Position numbers and translations under genes: made by a program. Of a stretch of DNA of 47,104 nucleotides, positions 34,320-42,168 are shown in pieces. Every line of letters starts with the position of its first letter. The first letter of the stretch is position 1. This DNA comes from Bacteroidota bacterium. Its GTDB lineage: Bacteria; Bacteroidota; Bacteroidia; Chitinophagales; Chitinophagaceae. Where the stretch lies: assembly GCA_018268135.1 (NCBI GenBank), contig JAFDXD010000048.1, forward strand, positions 1 through 47,104, in the 5' to 3' direction. Under the pieces are notes generated by a model. It was not told the DNA's origin. It saw nothing but the letters and a program-made list of their open reading frames with translations, and ran no database searches.

Positions 34320-36455
34320 TTATGCTTCTTCCAATTTTTGAATAGCAAGTTCTTTTACATCCACTACTGTTCTTTTTGCAATCATCTTATACATATTGTA
34401 TGCAAAAAACACGTGTGATAGCCACATCAGGCTTCCTCCTATTGCTCTCCACAACCAGTAAGGCGCCATTAGGGTAACTCCATCAATAAAAGGTTTGCCT
34501 TGCAGCCATAGCAATCCTTTGAGGGTGCTGCCATACATCAGTGGGATGGTATAAAACAGTAATCCAATTAATGCCATCCAAAAATGTGCTCCAATGGTAA
34601 TTTGTGGCGCTTCTTTGCCTGTAAGCCTTGGTACAATGGCATAAATAGATGCCCATACAAAAAAGCAGATAATGCCATACATGGTAAGGTGAGAGTGCGC
34701 CACAGTAAAATCTGTAAAATGCCAGATAAGGTTTGTACTCCTAAAAGCTTCTGCCGTACCCTGCATAGAGCCGGTAAAATAAAAGATGATTCCTACTAAA
34801 AAGAAAGGAAGAGTATAACTGTCTTTTATTTTGTACCATGCGCCTTTAAATGTCATAATAAAATTAGTAGTGCCTGCAATTACCGGTATTATCATACCTA
34901 CACTACCAACAATGGCAATAGTTTGCAACCACCATGGGATGGAGCTAAATACAAAATGGTGTGTACCAATAAGAGTATAAAAAAGTATTTGTGTCCAAAA
35001 AGCAAGTACACCAAGGCTGTATGAATAAATTGGCTTATTTAGCTGCTGTGGCAAAAAGTAATAAACAATACCCAGGGTAAACAGCATAAACCACATACCT
35101 ACTCCCTGGTGCATATAGTAGCCTTGTATTATGGTTTCACCCAGCCCATTTTGCCATATAGGCACGTAGGCAACAAATGAAATTACAAGTGCAAAAATGA
35201 TAGATGCAACAATGTACCAGTTGGCAATATAAATTTCCCGGGTGGTACGCTTGGCAATGGTTTTTAAAAAATTATTCAGGGTTAATATTAACCCAATGCC
35301 AAATAATAACATTACCGGCCAAATGTATTCCCTGTATTCGCCGCCGCCATTATTAATGCCGGCCATAAGGCAAAGCGTACCTAATACTACGGCTGCATTA
35401 ATCAGCCACAATGCCCACCAGCCGCTTTTAATACTTGATAAGCTTGTGTTACTAACTCTTGGCACTACATAATACCCCAGCCCAAGCATTCCTAATGACG
35501 CCCAGCCCCAAAAAACCGCATTGGTATGTACCGGCCTCAACCTGCCAAAACTTAGCCAGCTCAAATGGTCTGCATCGGGCGCTACAAACTTAATACCCAG
35601 GTATTCGCCAATTGTAGTACCAAATAATAACCAAAATGTAGCACAGATAAAATACCACAGTATCAACTTAGATAATGCAGGGTCAATATCCGGCCGCTTT
35701 ATCGCTTTCTTTTTTAATGCTACTACCGGCAGCCCAAACTCACTATTTATTTTAATTAAGCCTTTATCATCTACGGCTTTTTCCTGCCCCGACAACTCCT
35801 TGTTGCTAAGCCTGTAATCCAATGCCGTCTGCCTTGATTTCAACACTGCATTTATTTCATCTTCGGGCAAGGTTTTTAAATAAGCAGCCAGCTCTGCAGC
35901 TTCTTCTGCACTTTTTTTATTTTTGTACTGTGTCAATACATTTTTTGCTTTTATTGAAAGTAGTATTACTGCTACCAGTATGGGAATGAGCAATAATACA
36001 ATGGTGATGATGACTCCTGCTTCGCTCAAAAATGAATTAGTATCGGCACCTGTAGCATCCTGCGCCAATGCAGGGCTCACTGCAGTAAAAGTTGCAATCG
36101 CCAGTAATATAAAAGGCAAGAGTAATTTTGCAGCGCCTGAATTTTTTCTTTTCCAGGTAGTTATTGCTTCAATTTGCCTACTGGAAAAATTACTGAGATA
36201 ATTTGCAAATTTTTCCTTCTTATTTAATCTATGCTCCTCCTTATTGCCACGGGTTATTTGCCCTACTTTGTACTTTAAAATGAGCGCCATTACTACACAA
36301 CTCATTACCATCAAAAACAATATTAGCAGCCAGGCGCCTACAGAATGGAAAGAAAAAGTAGATGGTGTATTATCTTCTTGTGCAAATAATAATTGAGGAA
36401 AAACAGTATTTAATAATAAGAAAACTAAAACAATGATTACCCTTTTCTTTTTCAT
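34320..36455 (-). CDS. cbb3-type haem-copper oxidase subunit I with duplicated N-terminal extension
   Basis: A 711-residue protein, about 230 residues longer than usual CcoN. The oxidase core begins near 258: low-spin haem His310 (RPVHTNAVFWGW), CuB ligands His449 (YYMHQGVG) and His499-His500 (GTHHF), Tyr477/479 in PIYSYS (place of the cbb3 active-site Tyr) and haem ligands His587/His589 (TVAHSHLTMYG). Residues 1-230 hold two similar units: hydrophobic segment ending in Ala-Gln, polar stretch, membrane helix, then a charged helical region. CcoN usually has FEG before the haem-ligand helix; here it reads MQG (565-566 region). Probably an O2 reductase, perhaps also active with NO. Confidence 0.85.
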   Translation of the reverse strand: MKKKRVIIVLVFLLLNTVFPQLLFAQEDNTPSTFSFHSVGAWLLILFLMVMSCVVMALILKYKVGQITRGNKEEHRLNKKEKFANYLSNFSSRQIEAITTWKRKNSGAAKLLLPFILLAIATFTAVSPALAQDATGADTNSFLSEAGVIITIVLLLIPILVAVILLSIKAKNVLTQYKNKKSAEEAAELAAYLKTLPEDEINAVLKSRQTALDYRLSNKELSGQEKAVDDKGLIKINSEFGLPVVALKKKAIKRPDIDPALSKLILWYFICATFWLLFGTTIGEYLGIKFVAPDADHLSWLSFGRLRPVHTNAVFWGWASLGMLGLGYYVVPRVSNTSLSSIKSGWWALWLINAAVVLGTLCLMAGINNGGGEYREYIWPVMLLFGIGLILTLNNFLKTIAKRTTREIYIANWYIVASIIFALVISFVAYVPIWQNGLGETIIQGYYMHQGVGMWFMLFTLGIVYYFLPQQLNKPIYSYSLGVLAFWTQILFYTLIGTHHFVFSSIPWWLQTIAIVGSVGMIIPVIAGTTNFIMTFKGAWYKIKDSYTLPFFLVGIIFYFTGSMQGTAEAFRSTNLIWHFTDFTVAHSHLTMYGIICFFVWASIYAIVPRLTGKEAPQITIGAHFWMALIGLLFYTIPLMYGSTLKGLLWLQGKPFIDGVTLMAPYWLWRAIGGSLMWLSHVFFAYNMYKMIAKRTVVDVKELAIQKLEEA

Positions 36456-36473
36456 AACTTAGATATTTGTACA

Positions 36474-36493
36474 TTTTAACTTTTAAGTTAAAA
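36474..36493. promoter_or_regulatory. Perfect palindrome before the oxidase gene, candidate operator
   Basis: TTTTAACTT (36474-36482) and AAGTTAAAA (36485-36493) are exact inverted repeats across two bases. It lies between the Rrf2 stop codon and the oxidase ATG (36455). It could be bound by the Rrf2 protein encoded next door. It could also be a short AT-rich coincidence. Confidence 0.5.
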
Positions 36494-36495
36494 AA

Positions 36496-36930
36496 TTATT
36501 TTCTCTTTAAAAATATTATTTCATTTTCAAGCGCTACACTTAACTCCGTAAGTTTTGCATTTGCCAGCATGTCGTGTGTTTGTTGACGAATTTTTTTGAA
36601 TTCATGATGTACAGGGCATGGGTGAGATTCTGAACAATGTTTTAACCCGAGGCAACAGGCAGAAAAAAAACTATCTCCATCTACTGATCTTACTACATCA
36701 AGCAGTGAACGATTTTTTGACATCTCATCCAGATAAAAGCCGCCATTGGGCCCTTTTAAAGATTGCACCAGCCTTTTGCGGCTTAAGTCTTGTAAAATTT
36801 TGGCTATAAAATGCTCCGGGGAGTCTATACCGGCAGCAATTTGTTTTATACCTGCTTTTTGCCCTGCCCTCGAAGTATGAGCTATATATATCATGGCTCT
36901 TATTGCATATTCGCAGGTTTTGGAAAACAT
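36496..36930 (-). CDS. Rrf2-family Fe-S transcriptional regulator
   Basis: A 144-residue regulator. The winged helix (residues 1-70) has CEYAIRAMIYIA, IAAGIDSPEHFIAKILQDL and the wing LKGPNGGFYL. Cys93, Cys99 and Cys105 are spaced C-x5-C-x5-C as in IscR and NsrR, which hold an Fe-S cluster; an extra Cys92 is adjacent. Being next to an oxidase, Ric and a globin, an NO- or redox-sensing role like NsrR is likely. The start is ATG 36930; a TTG at 36957 lies in the promoter box region. The -7 box ends 16 bp before the ATG. Confidence 0.88.
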   Translation of the reverse strand: MFSKTCEYAIRAMIYIAHTSRAGQKAGIKQIAAGIDSPEHFIAKILQDLSRKRLVQSLKGPNGGFYLDEMSKNRSLLDVVRSVDGDSFFSACCLGLKHCSESHPCPVHHEFKKIRQQTHDMLANAKLTELSVALENEIIFLKRK

Positions 36931-36946
36931 TTTTCTATCTTTTTTG

Positions 36947-36954
36947 CAAAGATA
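36947..36954 (-). promoter_or_regulatory. -7 promoter box TATCTTTG before the Rrf2 gene
   Basis: Exact TAnnTTTG match on the minus strand, 16 bp before the ATG at 36930. No TTG at 19 nt upstream. Confidence 0.55.
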
Positions 36955-36967
36955 CAAGGATTAAAAT

Positions 36968-36993
36968 AATAAAAGATAAAAAAGTCTTTTATT
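36968..36993. promoter_or_regulatory. Inverted repeat upstream of the Rrf2 gene, candidate autoregulatory site
   Basis: AATAAAAGA (36968-36976) and TCTTTTATT (36985-36993) are exact inverted repeats across 8 bp. They lie just upstream of the -7 box and touch the stop codon of the preceding gene. The position suits control of the Rrf2 promoter. Confidence 0.45.
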
Positions 36994-37501
36994 TTATGGA
37001 AAAAATTTTCATCCCTTCTAAATAGCGTTTAGCACGGCTATGCGCCTGTGTATCAAAGGCAAGGCAAATAAGGGCTTCAATGGCAAGAGCAAGGCAAAAC
37101 CCTACCCAAAAACTTTTTGTGTCATCATTTTTTAAAAAAAAGAAAACCACAACTGCCGCAATAAATAATATGGCTTCAGTATATAAAAAAATGGAAAAAT
37201 TTTTATTCACTTTTTCCATTCTTGGTATTTCTTTAGCTTTTAGCTCAGTGGGATTCATGTCGTAAGCATATACATTTTGCAAACGATCTTTATCGCTGCG
37301 GTTATAAACTACATACCCAACAGTCAACTGTAAAATACCCAATAATATTAATGGCAATGCTGCACCTTTATGCCAGCTTGCTTTTACAAAAAAGAATAAA
37401 ACAATGGCCAGGCCAATAGCGGCAATGCCAATTATTATAAGAAAAAGGCCTCCGCTTTTTTCCGCAATAAAATATTTCTCAATATCTGTTTTAGTAAACA
37501 T
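36989..37501 (-). CDS. Four-helix membrane protein, function unknown
   Basis: A 170-residue protein with four hydrophobic segments (about 15-39, 46-66, 105-123 and 130-148). A soluble loop of about 40 residues sits in the middle (YNRSDKDRLQNVYAYD then a Lys/Glu-rich stretch). I recognise no family. It is on the same strand as the GPx gene upstream (27 bp gap) and the Rrf2 gene downstream. The Rrf2 unit has its own promoter, so this may belong with GPx rather than the NO-stress run. Confidence 0.65.
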   Translation of the reverse strand: MFTKTDIEKYFIAEKSGGLFLIIIGIAAIGLAIVLFFFVKASWHKGAALPLILLGILQLTVGYVVYNRSDKDRLQNVYAYDMNPTELKAKEIPRMEKVNKNFSIFLYTEAILFIAAVVVFFFLKNDDTKSFWVGFCLALAIEALICLAFDTQAHSRAKRYLEGMKIFSIK

Positions 37502-37528
37502 GATTATTTTTTATTTTTTTTTGATCAA

Positions 37529-38113
37529 TTATTCTTCTATTGCATTTATCAACTCTTTTTCCATTGGCTCAATGCCCGACTCAAAAAAATGAGTAAGGTT
37601 GCCTTCTGTATCTATCAGGTATTTACAAAAATTCCAATTGGGGGCTGTATCATTCCACCCGTTTTTATTTTCATCAGTTAGCCATTGGTACACTACATTT
37701 TGCCCGGCAATCTTTTTTACCACACTTTTTTTGGCCAATGGAAAAGTTACGCCATAATTTGTTTTACAAAAAGTTGCAATAGTATCATCAGTCCCTTTTT
37801 CCTGCTCGCCAAAATCATTGGAAGGGAACCCAATAATTACCAAACTATCTTTATATTTTTCATGCAATTGCTGCAGGCCATCATATTGCCTGGTATAGCC
37901 ACAGTCAGATGCAGTATTTACCAGCAATATTTTTTTATTTTTTAAAGAGGAAAAATTCAGTGCCTGATCATTATTTAAAATTATTTGTAAATCATAAAAA
38001 GATTGTGGAGCCATGGTAGTAGATTTTAATGTTTTATTATTTTTTCCTGACAGCCCTGTTAATGATTTAAAAGCAGGGTAAATAAAATGCAAAATTTTTT
38101 GCCTGATAGTCAT
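37529..38113 (-). CDS. Glutathione peroxidase family protein
   Basis: A 194-residue thiol peroxidase. The catalytic Cys71 lies in VNTASDCGYTRQY, followed by FPSNDFGEQE and the WNF segment (PNWNFCKYLID) that complete the active site. Cys rather than selenocysteine. About 30 extra N-terminal residues precede the domain. In bacteria such enzymes usually draw electrons from thioredoxin. The ATG lies 7 bp after the aldehyde dehydrogenase stop, so they are co-transcribed; both would limit peroxide and aldehyde damage. Confidence 0.9.
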   Translation of the reverse strand: MTIRQKILHFIYPAFKSLTGLSGKNNKTLKSTTMAPQSFYDLQIILNNDQALNFSSLKNKKILLVNTASDCGYTRQYDGLQQLHEKYKDSLVIIGFPSNDFGEQEKGTDDTIATFCKTNYGVTFPLAKKSVVKKIAGQNVVYQWLTDENKNGWNDTAPNWNFCKYLIDTEGNLTHFFESGIEPMEKELINAIEE

Positions 38114-38120
38114 TATATAA

Positions 38121-39494
38121 TTATTTAATTATCCATTTTAGTAATTTTAATTTGCCGCTATTGGGTGGGTATTTAATGGAGGGGTCGATATAGGTAGGAG
38201 ATTTTAGCACTCCTTTATAATGGCTAAAAGTATTAAAACTGTACCTGCCATGATACTGCCCTGTGCCACTAAAGCCTCTGCCACCAAAAGGTAGGTGGTG
38301 ATTGGTTAAATGTACACTTGCATTATTGATACAGCCTCCGCCAAATGCTACATTTTTCAGCCAAAAATTTTCATTAGTACTGCTACCCGTAAACAGGTAA
38401 AAAGCTAAGGGATTTTTATTTTTTTCAATAATAGCCATTGCTTCATCCTTATGGCTAAAAGAAATGATTGGCAAAATGGGGCCGAATATTTCTTCTGTCA
38501 TTATTGGGGCATCCATTTTTATTCCGTCCATCAGGGTAGGCTCTATGTACAGCTCATTTTTATCAGTATTTCCTCCATACAATATTTTCCCATCATTCAA
38601 ATACCCGATGAGCCTGTCAAATTGTTTTTCATTTATAATTTTGCCAAAATCTTTACTTTGCTTTGCATCACTGCCAAAAAAATCCTGTAAAGTTTTTTTC
38701 AGTTCATTCTCCAGCGTTTCTTTTACCGATTGATGCACCAATATATAATCCGGCGCTACACACATTTGCCCGGCATTTGAAAATTTTGTCATAGCAATGC
38801 GCCGGGCAGCTACTTTTATGGAAGCATCCTCCTCTACCACACAGGGGCTTTTTCCACCCAGCTCTAAAGTAACCGGCACTAATTTTTTGGCTGCCTGCTC
38901 ATAAATAATTTTGCCTACCTGTGTGCTGCCGGTATAAAAAATATGATCAAAAGAAAAATTATTCAACATGGCAGGCACCACAGTTGCTCCATCACCTTCC
39001 ACAAATAAAATATATTCCTTATCAAAAGTTTGCTCTATCATCTTTTTCATAATGGCAGATGATGCAGGTGCAAACTCAGATGATTTTAGCACCACGCAAT
39101 TACCTGCTGCCATAGCGCCTACCAGTGGGGTTAACAAAAGATTTACCGGATAGTTCCATGGGCTTATAATGAATACTACACCAAGCGGCTCAGGTAAAAT
39201 AAAACTTTGCGAAGGAAAATTAAAAAGATTGGTGCCTACCCTTTTTTTTCTCATCCAGCGGCTCAGTTTTTTTATTGCATTGTTCAATTCAGCCATCACA
39301 AAACCATTTTCGGTAGCCCAACATTCTTCTTTATTTTTTTTTAGGTCATGGTATAAGGCGGCATACAATGCTTCTTCATATTGAACCATAGCGGTTTTCA
39401 ATTTCTTTAATTGCTCTAACCTAAAGCTGTATTCTTTTGTAATACCTGTGTTGTAATAATCTCTTAAAGCATTTAATTCATTGAGCGATGCCAT
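38121..39494 (-). CDS. Aldehyde dehydrogenase
   Basis: A 457-residue NAD(P)-dependent enzyme. Catalytic Cys245 (AGQMCVAPDY), general base Glu211 (TLELGGKSP), the SPWNYPVN oxyanion region (111-118) and EEIFGPILPI are in place. The short length and hydrophobic C-terminus match the class 3 (fatty-aldehyde) subfamily. It should oxidise aldehydes to acids. It is first of a run into GPx. The divergent tadA gene starts 35 bp away, so their promoters overlap. Confidence 0.92.
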   Translation of the reverse strand: MASLNELNALRDYYNTGITKEYSFRLEQLKKLKTAMVQYEEALYAALYHDLKKNKEECWATENGFVMAELNNAIKKLSRWMRKKRVGTNLFNFPSQSFILPEPLGVVFIISPWNYPVNLLLTPLVGAMAAGNCVVLKSSEFAPASSAIMKKMIEQTFDKEYILFVEGDGATVVPAMLNNFSFDHIFYTGSTQVGKIIYEQAAKKLVPVTLELGGKSPCVVEEDASIKVAARRIAMTKFSNAGQMCVAPDYILVHQSVKETLENELKKTLQDFFGSDAKQSKDFGKIINEKQFDRLIGYLNDGKILYGGNTDKNELYIEPTLMDGIKMDAPIMTEEIFGPILPIISFSHKDEAMAIIEKNKNPLAFYLFTGSSTNENFWLKNVAFGGGCINNASVHLTNHHLPFGGRGFSGTGQYHGRYSFNTFSHYKGVLKSPTYIDPSIKYPPNSGKLKLLKWIIK

Positions 39495-39499
39495 TACCT

Positions 39500-39507
39500 T
39501 AATTTTG
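39500..39507 (+). promoter_or_regulatory. -7 promoter box TAATTTTG before tadA
   Basis: Exact TAnnTTTG match 22 bp before the tadA ATG. A TTG at 39481-39483 is 16 nt upstream, shorter than the ideal 19. Confidence 0.5.
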
Positions 39508-39529
39508 TTTTAAAGTTAGCAAACTATTT

Positions 39530-39967
39530 ATGACGGATGAACAATATATGCAATTGGCCTTAGCCGAAGCCCAAAAAGCTTTTGAAAATGGTGAAGTACC
39601 TATTGGCGCCATATTAGTATTGAACAATAAAATAATAGCCAGAGCTCATAATCAGGTAGAGTTGCTAAAGGATAGTACTGCCCATGCCGAAATATTAGCG
39701 CTTACTGGTGCTTTTAATTTTTTAGGGAGCAAATATTTGCCGGAGGCAGTATTGTATGTAACGGTAGAGCCTTGCCTTATGTGCAGCGGAGCCTTGTACT
39801 GGAGCAAGATTGGCAAAATTGTATTTGGAGCGTATGATGATAAAAACAGTTATAGAAAAGTAGCCGGCAGCAATAACCCTTTTCATCCTAAAACCATGGT
39901 AACCGGCGGTATCCTGCAAAATGAATGTGCCCAATTGATGAAAGATTTTTTTTTGGCAAGAAGGTGA
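39530..39967 (+). CDS. tadA: tRNA-specific adenosine deaminase TadA-like
   Basis: A 145-residue zinc deaminase converting the wobble adenosine of tRNA-Arg to inosine. HAE at 52-54 (zinc His and catalytic Glu) and PCLMC at 81-85 (Cys82 and Cys85 zinc ligands) are present. The GAYDDKNS and NNPFHPKTMVTGGILQNEC segments match TadA. It is transcribed alone, divergent from the aldehyde dehydrogenase. Other nucleoside deaminases share the fold, so the exact substrate is slightly uncertain. Confidence 0.88.
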   Translation: MTDEQYMQLALAEAQKAFENGEVPIGAILVLNNKIIARAHNQVELLKDSTAHAEILALTGAFNFLGSKYLPEAVLYVTVEPCLMCSGALYWSKIGKIVFGAYDDKNSYRKVAGSNNPFHPKTMVTGGILQNECAQLMKDFFLARR

Positions 39968-40129
39968 AATCACTAAAAGGGCAATACATATCTGATAAAC
40001 AGCAACAGGTTAATTTTTACTTGTACTCACTTATTTTTTAACGCTATATTTTATAAAAATTCAGCATTAATGTATTTCCGAAATAAGAAACATCAGGCAT
40101 TAAATATTTTTATTCAAATTTTTAGGCGT

Positions 40130-40137
40130 TAATTTTG
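40130..40137 (+). promoter_or_regulatory. -7 promoter box TAATTTTG before the superoxide dismutase gene
   Basis: Exact TAnnTTTG match 45 bp before the ATG. No convincing TTG upstream. No Fur- or PerR-type box was seen in the 39968-40182 gap. Confidence 0.45.
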
Positions 40138-40182
40138 CTATACTAATAAAAAATATTTCTTACACTTTTAAAATTTTTAATC

Positions 40183-40785
40183 ATGGCATTTACATTAGCA
40201 GCATTACCGTACGCATACGAGGCATTAGAGCCACATATTGATACCGAAACGATGAAGATTCACCACGACAAGCACCATCAGGCTTATGTAGATAATCTTA
40301 ATAAAGCCATTGCAGGCACCCCCAATGAAAATAAATCATTAGACGAATTGGTAAAAAATGCCGGAAGCATTAGTCCTGCTGTACGCAACAATGGCGGCGG
40401 GCATTGGAACCACAGTTTTTTTTGGGATAGCCTTTCGGCCAATGCAGGTGGCGCTCCCTCCGGAAAACTGGCTGAAGCCATCAACAGCGCTTTTGGCTCT
40501 TTTGAAACATTTAAAGAAAAATTTGCCGCAGCAGGGGCTACTCGTTTTGGCAGTGGCTGGGCATGGCTTATAGTAAGCGATGGTAAGCTTCAGGTAAGCT
40601 CTACTCCCAACCAGGATAATCCTCTGATGGATGTAGCCGAAGTAAAAGGCACACCAATATTGGGTGTAGATGTATGGGAACACGCCTACTATTTAAAATA
40701 TCAAAATAAAAGGCCAGCCTATTTAGAAGCAATTTGGAATGTGATTAACTGGAAAAAAGTAGCAGAAAGATTTGAAGCTGCTTGA
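40183..40785 (+). CDS. Fe/Mn superoxide dismutase
   Basis: A 200-residue cytoplasmic enzyme. His27 in [16 protein letters not shown], the second His in [13 protein letters not shown], and [12 protein letters not shown] hold the metal ligands. It has no signal peptide. Whether iron or manganese is used cannot be read with confidence, so no gene symbol is given. It stands alone with its own promoter, after tadA on the same strand. Confidence 0.95.
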   Translation: MAFTLAALPYAYEALEPHIDTETMKIHHDKHHQAYVDNLNKAIAGTPNENKSLDELVKNAGSISPAVRNNGGGHWNHSFFWDSLSANAGGAPSGKLAEAINSAFGSFETFKEKFAAAGATRFGSGWAWLIVSDGKLQVSSTPNQDNPLMDVAEVKGTPILGVDVWEHAYYLKYQNKRPAYLEAIWNVINWKKVAERFEAA

Positions 40786-40843
40786 TATTTGAAATAAAAA
40801 TTTAGCAAGGCAAATTACAATTTCATACAGGCATGATTTCTGA

Positions 40844-40880
40844 ACCCGTAATAAGTCTATTGTAAAAACTTATTACGGGT
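40844..40880 (+). terminator. Perfect 13-bp hairpin downstream of the superoxide dismutase gene
   Basis: ACCCGTAATAAGT (40844-40856) pairs exactly with ACTTATTACGGGT (40868-40880) over an 11-nt loop. It lies 58 bp after the stop codon. The following bases (AAAATGCCCC) are not a T run, so a Rho-independent terminator is not certain; a transcript-end stabiliser is also possible. Confidence 0.5.
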
Positions 40881-41022
40881 AAAATGCCCCACAACTACAA
40901 TAAGCACAGTTACTAAACTTAAAATAAAAGCAGTTTGAGATACTGTGCTTTCATATCTTTTGCAATCTATCATCTACAAAATGGCTTGCCAGCCAAACCT
41001 ATTTTTTGTAAATTTGTTGTGA

Positions 41023-41268
41023 TTAAAATTCAATAAAGGGAAGAAAAAATTGTATCATGGAGTTGCAGGCAACCTTATTGCTTATGCTTGCAAAATTTCT
41101 TTTTACAAAGGATACAATGGAATAGTGTCATTTGTAGCTAAAACTCAGCTAATTGATCACTATACAAGAACTTTAGGAGCTAAGCTTTTTGGCGGAAACA
41201 GAATGTACATTGACAGCAAAGAAGCTTATATACTTACCACAAAATATTTTAAAGATTTTACGCTATGA
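41023..41268 (+). pseudogene. 5'-truncated GNAT-like gene remnant
   Basis: The frame encodes KGKKKLYHGVAGNLIAYACK, then FVAKTQLIDHYTRTLGAKLFGG and a closing MYIDSKEA, matching the C-terminal half of a small GNAT-like acetyltransferase fold as I recall it. The expected N-terminal half is missing. An in-frame TGA at 41020-41022 lies just upstream, and the frame continues before it to an ATG at 40981 without obvious similarity. A TTG at 41050 could start a 72-residue product. The stop overlaps the next ATG in ATGA. Remnant is my best reading; a short functional protein is not excluded. Confidence 0.5.
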
Positions 41269-41426
41269 TAGACTTCAAAAAAATGGATAACAAAGATTTT
41301 GTATTCATCAACAAGGTGCTGAACGATAAAGAGGATAAAGCATTTAGCGACTTTCTTAAAAATCGGAAGTCGAAACCGGCTCGTATAAAAATCAAAAAAA
41401 GAAGAAAAGCACTTCAAACACAATAG
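41265..41426 (+). CDS. Small basic protein paired with the GNAT-like remnant
   Basis: A 53-residue protein starting with MIDFKKMDNKDFVFINK and ending in a strongly basic tail (KPARIKIKKRRKALQTQ). Its ATG overlaps the stop of the GNAT-like frame by four bases (ATGA), as in coupled two-gene units. I recall similarly short basic proteins beside intact versions of this gene. A toxin-antitoxin-like or nucleic-acid-binding role is only a guess. If its partner is decayed, this gene may be a relic. Confidence 0.5.
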   Translation: MIDFKKMDNKDFVFINKVLNDKEDKAFSDFLKNRKSKPARIKIKKRRKALQTQ

Positions 41427-41499
41427 TTGGCAGCCGGTTTCTTGTGCAAAAAATTATCTGTCAAACAAATCATTTAGTAGGAATTATCGCCTCAATTTT

Positions 41500-41730
41500 T
41501 TAAGGCAGAGGATCGTATCCATGGCCGCCCCAGGGGTGGCATTTGCTCACTCTTTTTAGCGTAAGCCAAAAGCCTTTTACAGGCCCGTATTTTTTAAACG
41601 CCTGCAGCCCATAGTTAGAGCAGGTAGGCGTAAACCTGCACTTAGGCCCCAGCCAGGGCGATATTACCCACTGGTATATTTTTATTAAAATAATAAAAGG
41701 CAGGCTCAGGATATATTTAATGGTTTGCAT
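41500..41730 (-). CDS. yidD: Membrane protein insertion efficiency factor YidD
   Basis: A 76-residue protein with the full YidD pattern: a hydrophobic, amphipathic N-terminus, then [38 protein letters not shown]. It assists YidC in membrane insertion. It overlaps the rnpA gene by 14 nt, the classical rpmH-rnpA-yidD order. The downstream yidC gene is not here. A weak GCCT/AGGC hairpin covers the stop codon. Confidence 0.95.
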   Translation of the reverse strand: MQTIKYILSLPFIILIKIYQWVISPWLGPKCRFTPTCSNYGLQAFKKYGPVKGFWLTLKRVSKCHPWGGHGYDPLP

Positions 41731-42145
41731 CCGCTATTTTTATTAACCTCTCAAGCACTTGTGATATTTTTTCAAAAACAAATGTGTACTCGGGCAGCTC
41801 TTTATGCGTATATAAAATAAAAACAGAAAGTTGTTTATTACCGGCCTGCAATTGCTGCTGCAAAGTATTTTTTTGCAATCGCCAGCTTTCTCTTATCAGC
41901 CTTTTTATCCGGTTTCTATCTACTGCTTTTTTAAAAGATTTACTACTAACCCCAATGCCTACCTGCAATGCAGATACATTATTTTGCGGCAGCCAAATTA
42001 TCTTAAAAGGAAAATTTGAAAACTGGTTGCCCTTACCAAACAGCATATCTATTTGCTTTCGGCTTTTTAACCTGCTTGTTTTATTTAAAAAATATCGTTG
42101 CTTATTTACCAAGTTAAAATAAAATACATTTTTGGTTACCGGCAT
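41717..42145 (-). CDS. rnpA: Ribonuclease P protein component
   Basis: A 142-residue basic protein that joins RNase P RNA to mature tRNA 5' ends. The family motif appears as [15 protein letters not shown], with upstream [17 protein letters not shown]. The N-terminus as drawn is long; a TTG at codon 12 (42110-42112) would give a more usual length, and the ATG at 42145 is kept only by convention. Between it and rpmH lie a terminator and a copy of repeat family 2, so it may be separately transcribed. Confidence 0.93.
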   Translation of the reverse strand: MPVTKNVFYFNLVNKQRYFLNKTSRLKSRKQIDMLFGKGNQFSNFPFKIIWLPQNNVSALQVGIGVSSKSFKKAVDRNRIKRLIRESWRLQKNTLQQQLQAGNKQLSVFILYTHKELPEYTFVFEKISQVLERLIKIADANH

Positions 42146-42168
42146 TACATTTTCATGGCATCATCGTT

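Noticed and set aside
34320-36455. Nitric oxide reductase (NorB/qNOR)
   Set aside because: The helix-VII Tyr and the HQGVG CuB segment follow cbb3 oxidases, and the glutamates typical of NorB near CuB are not visible. NO reduction remains possible as a side activity.
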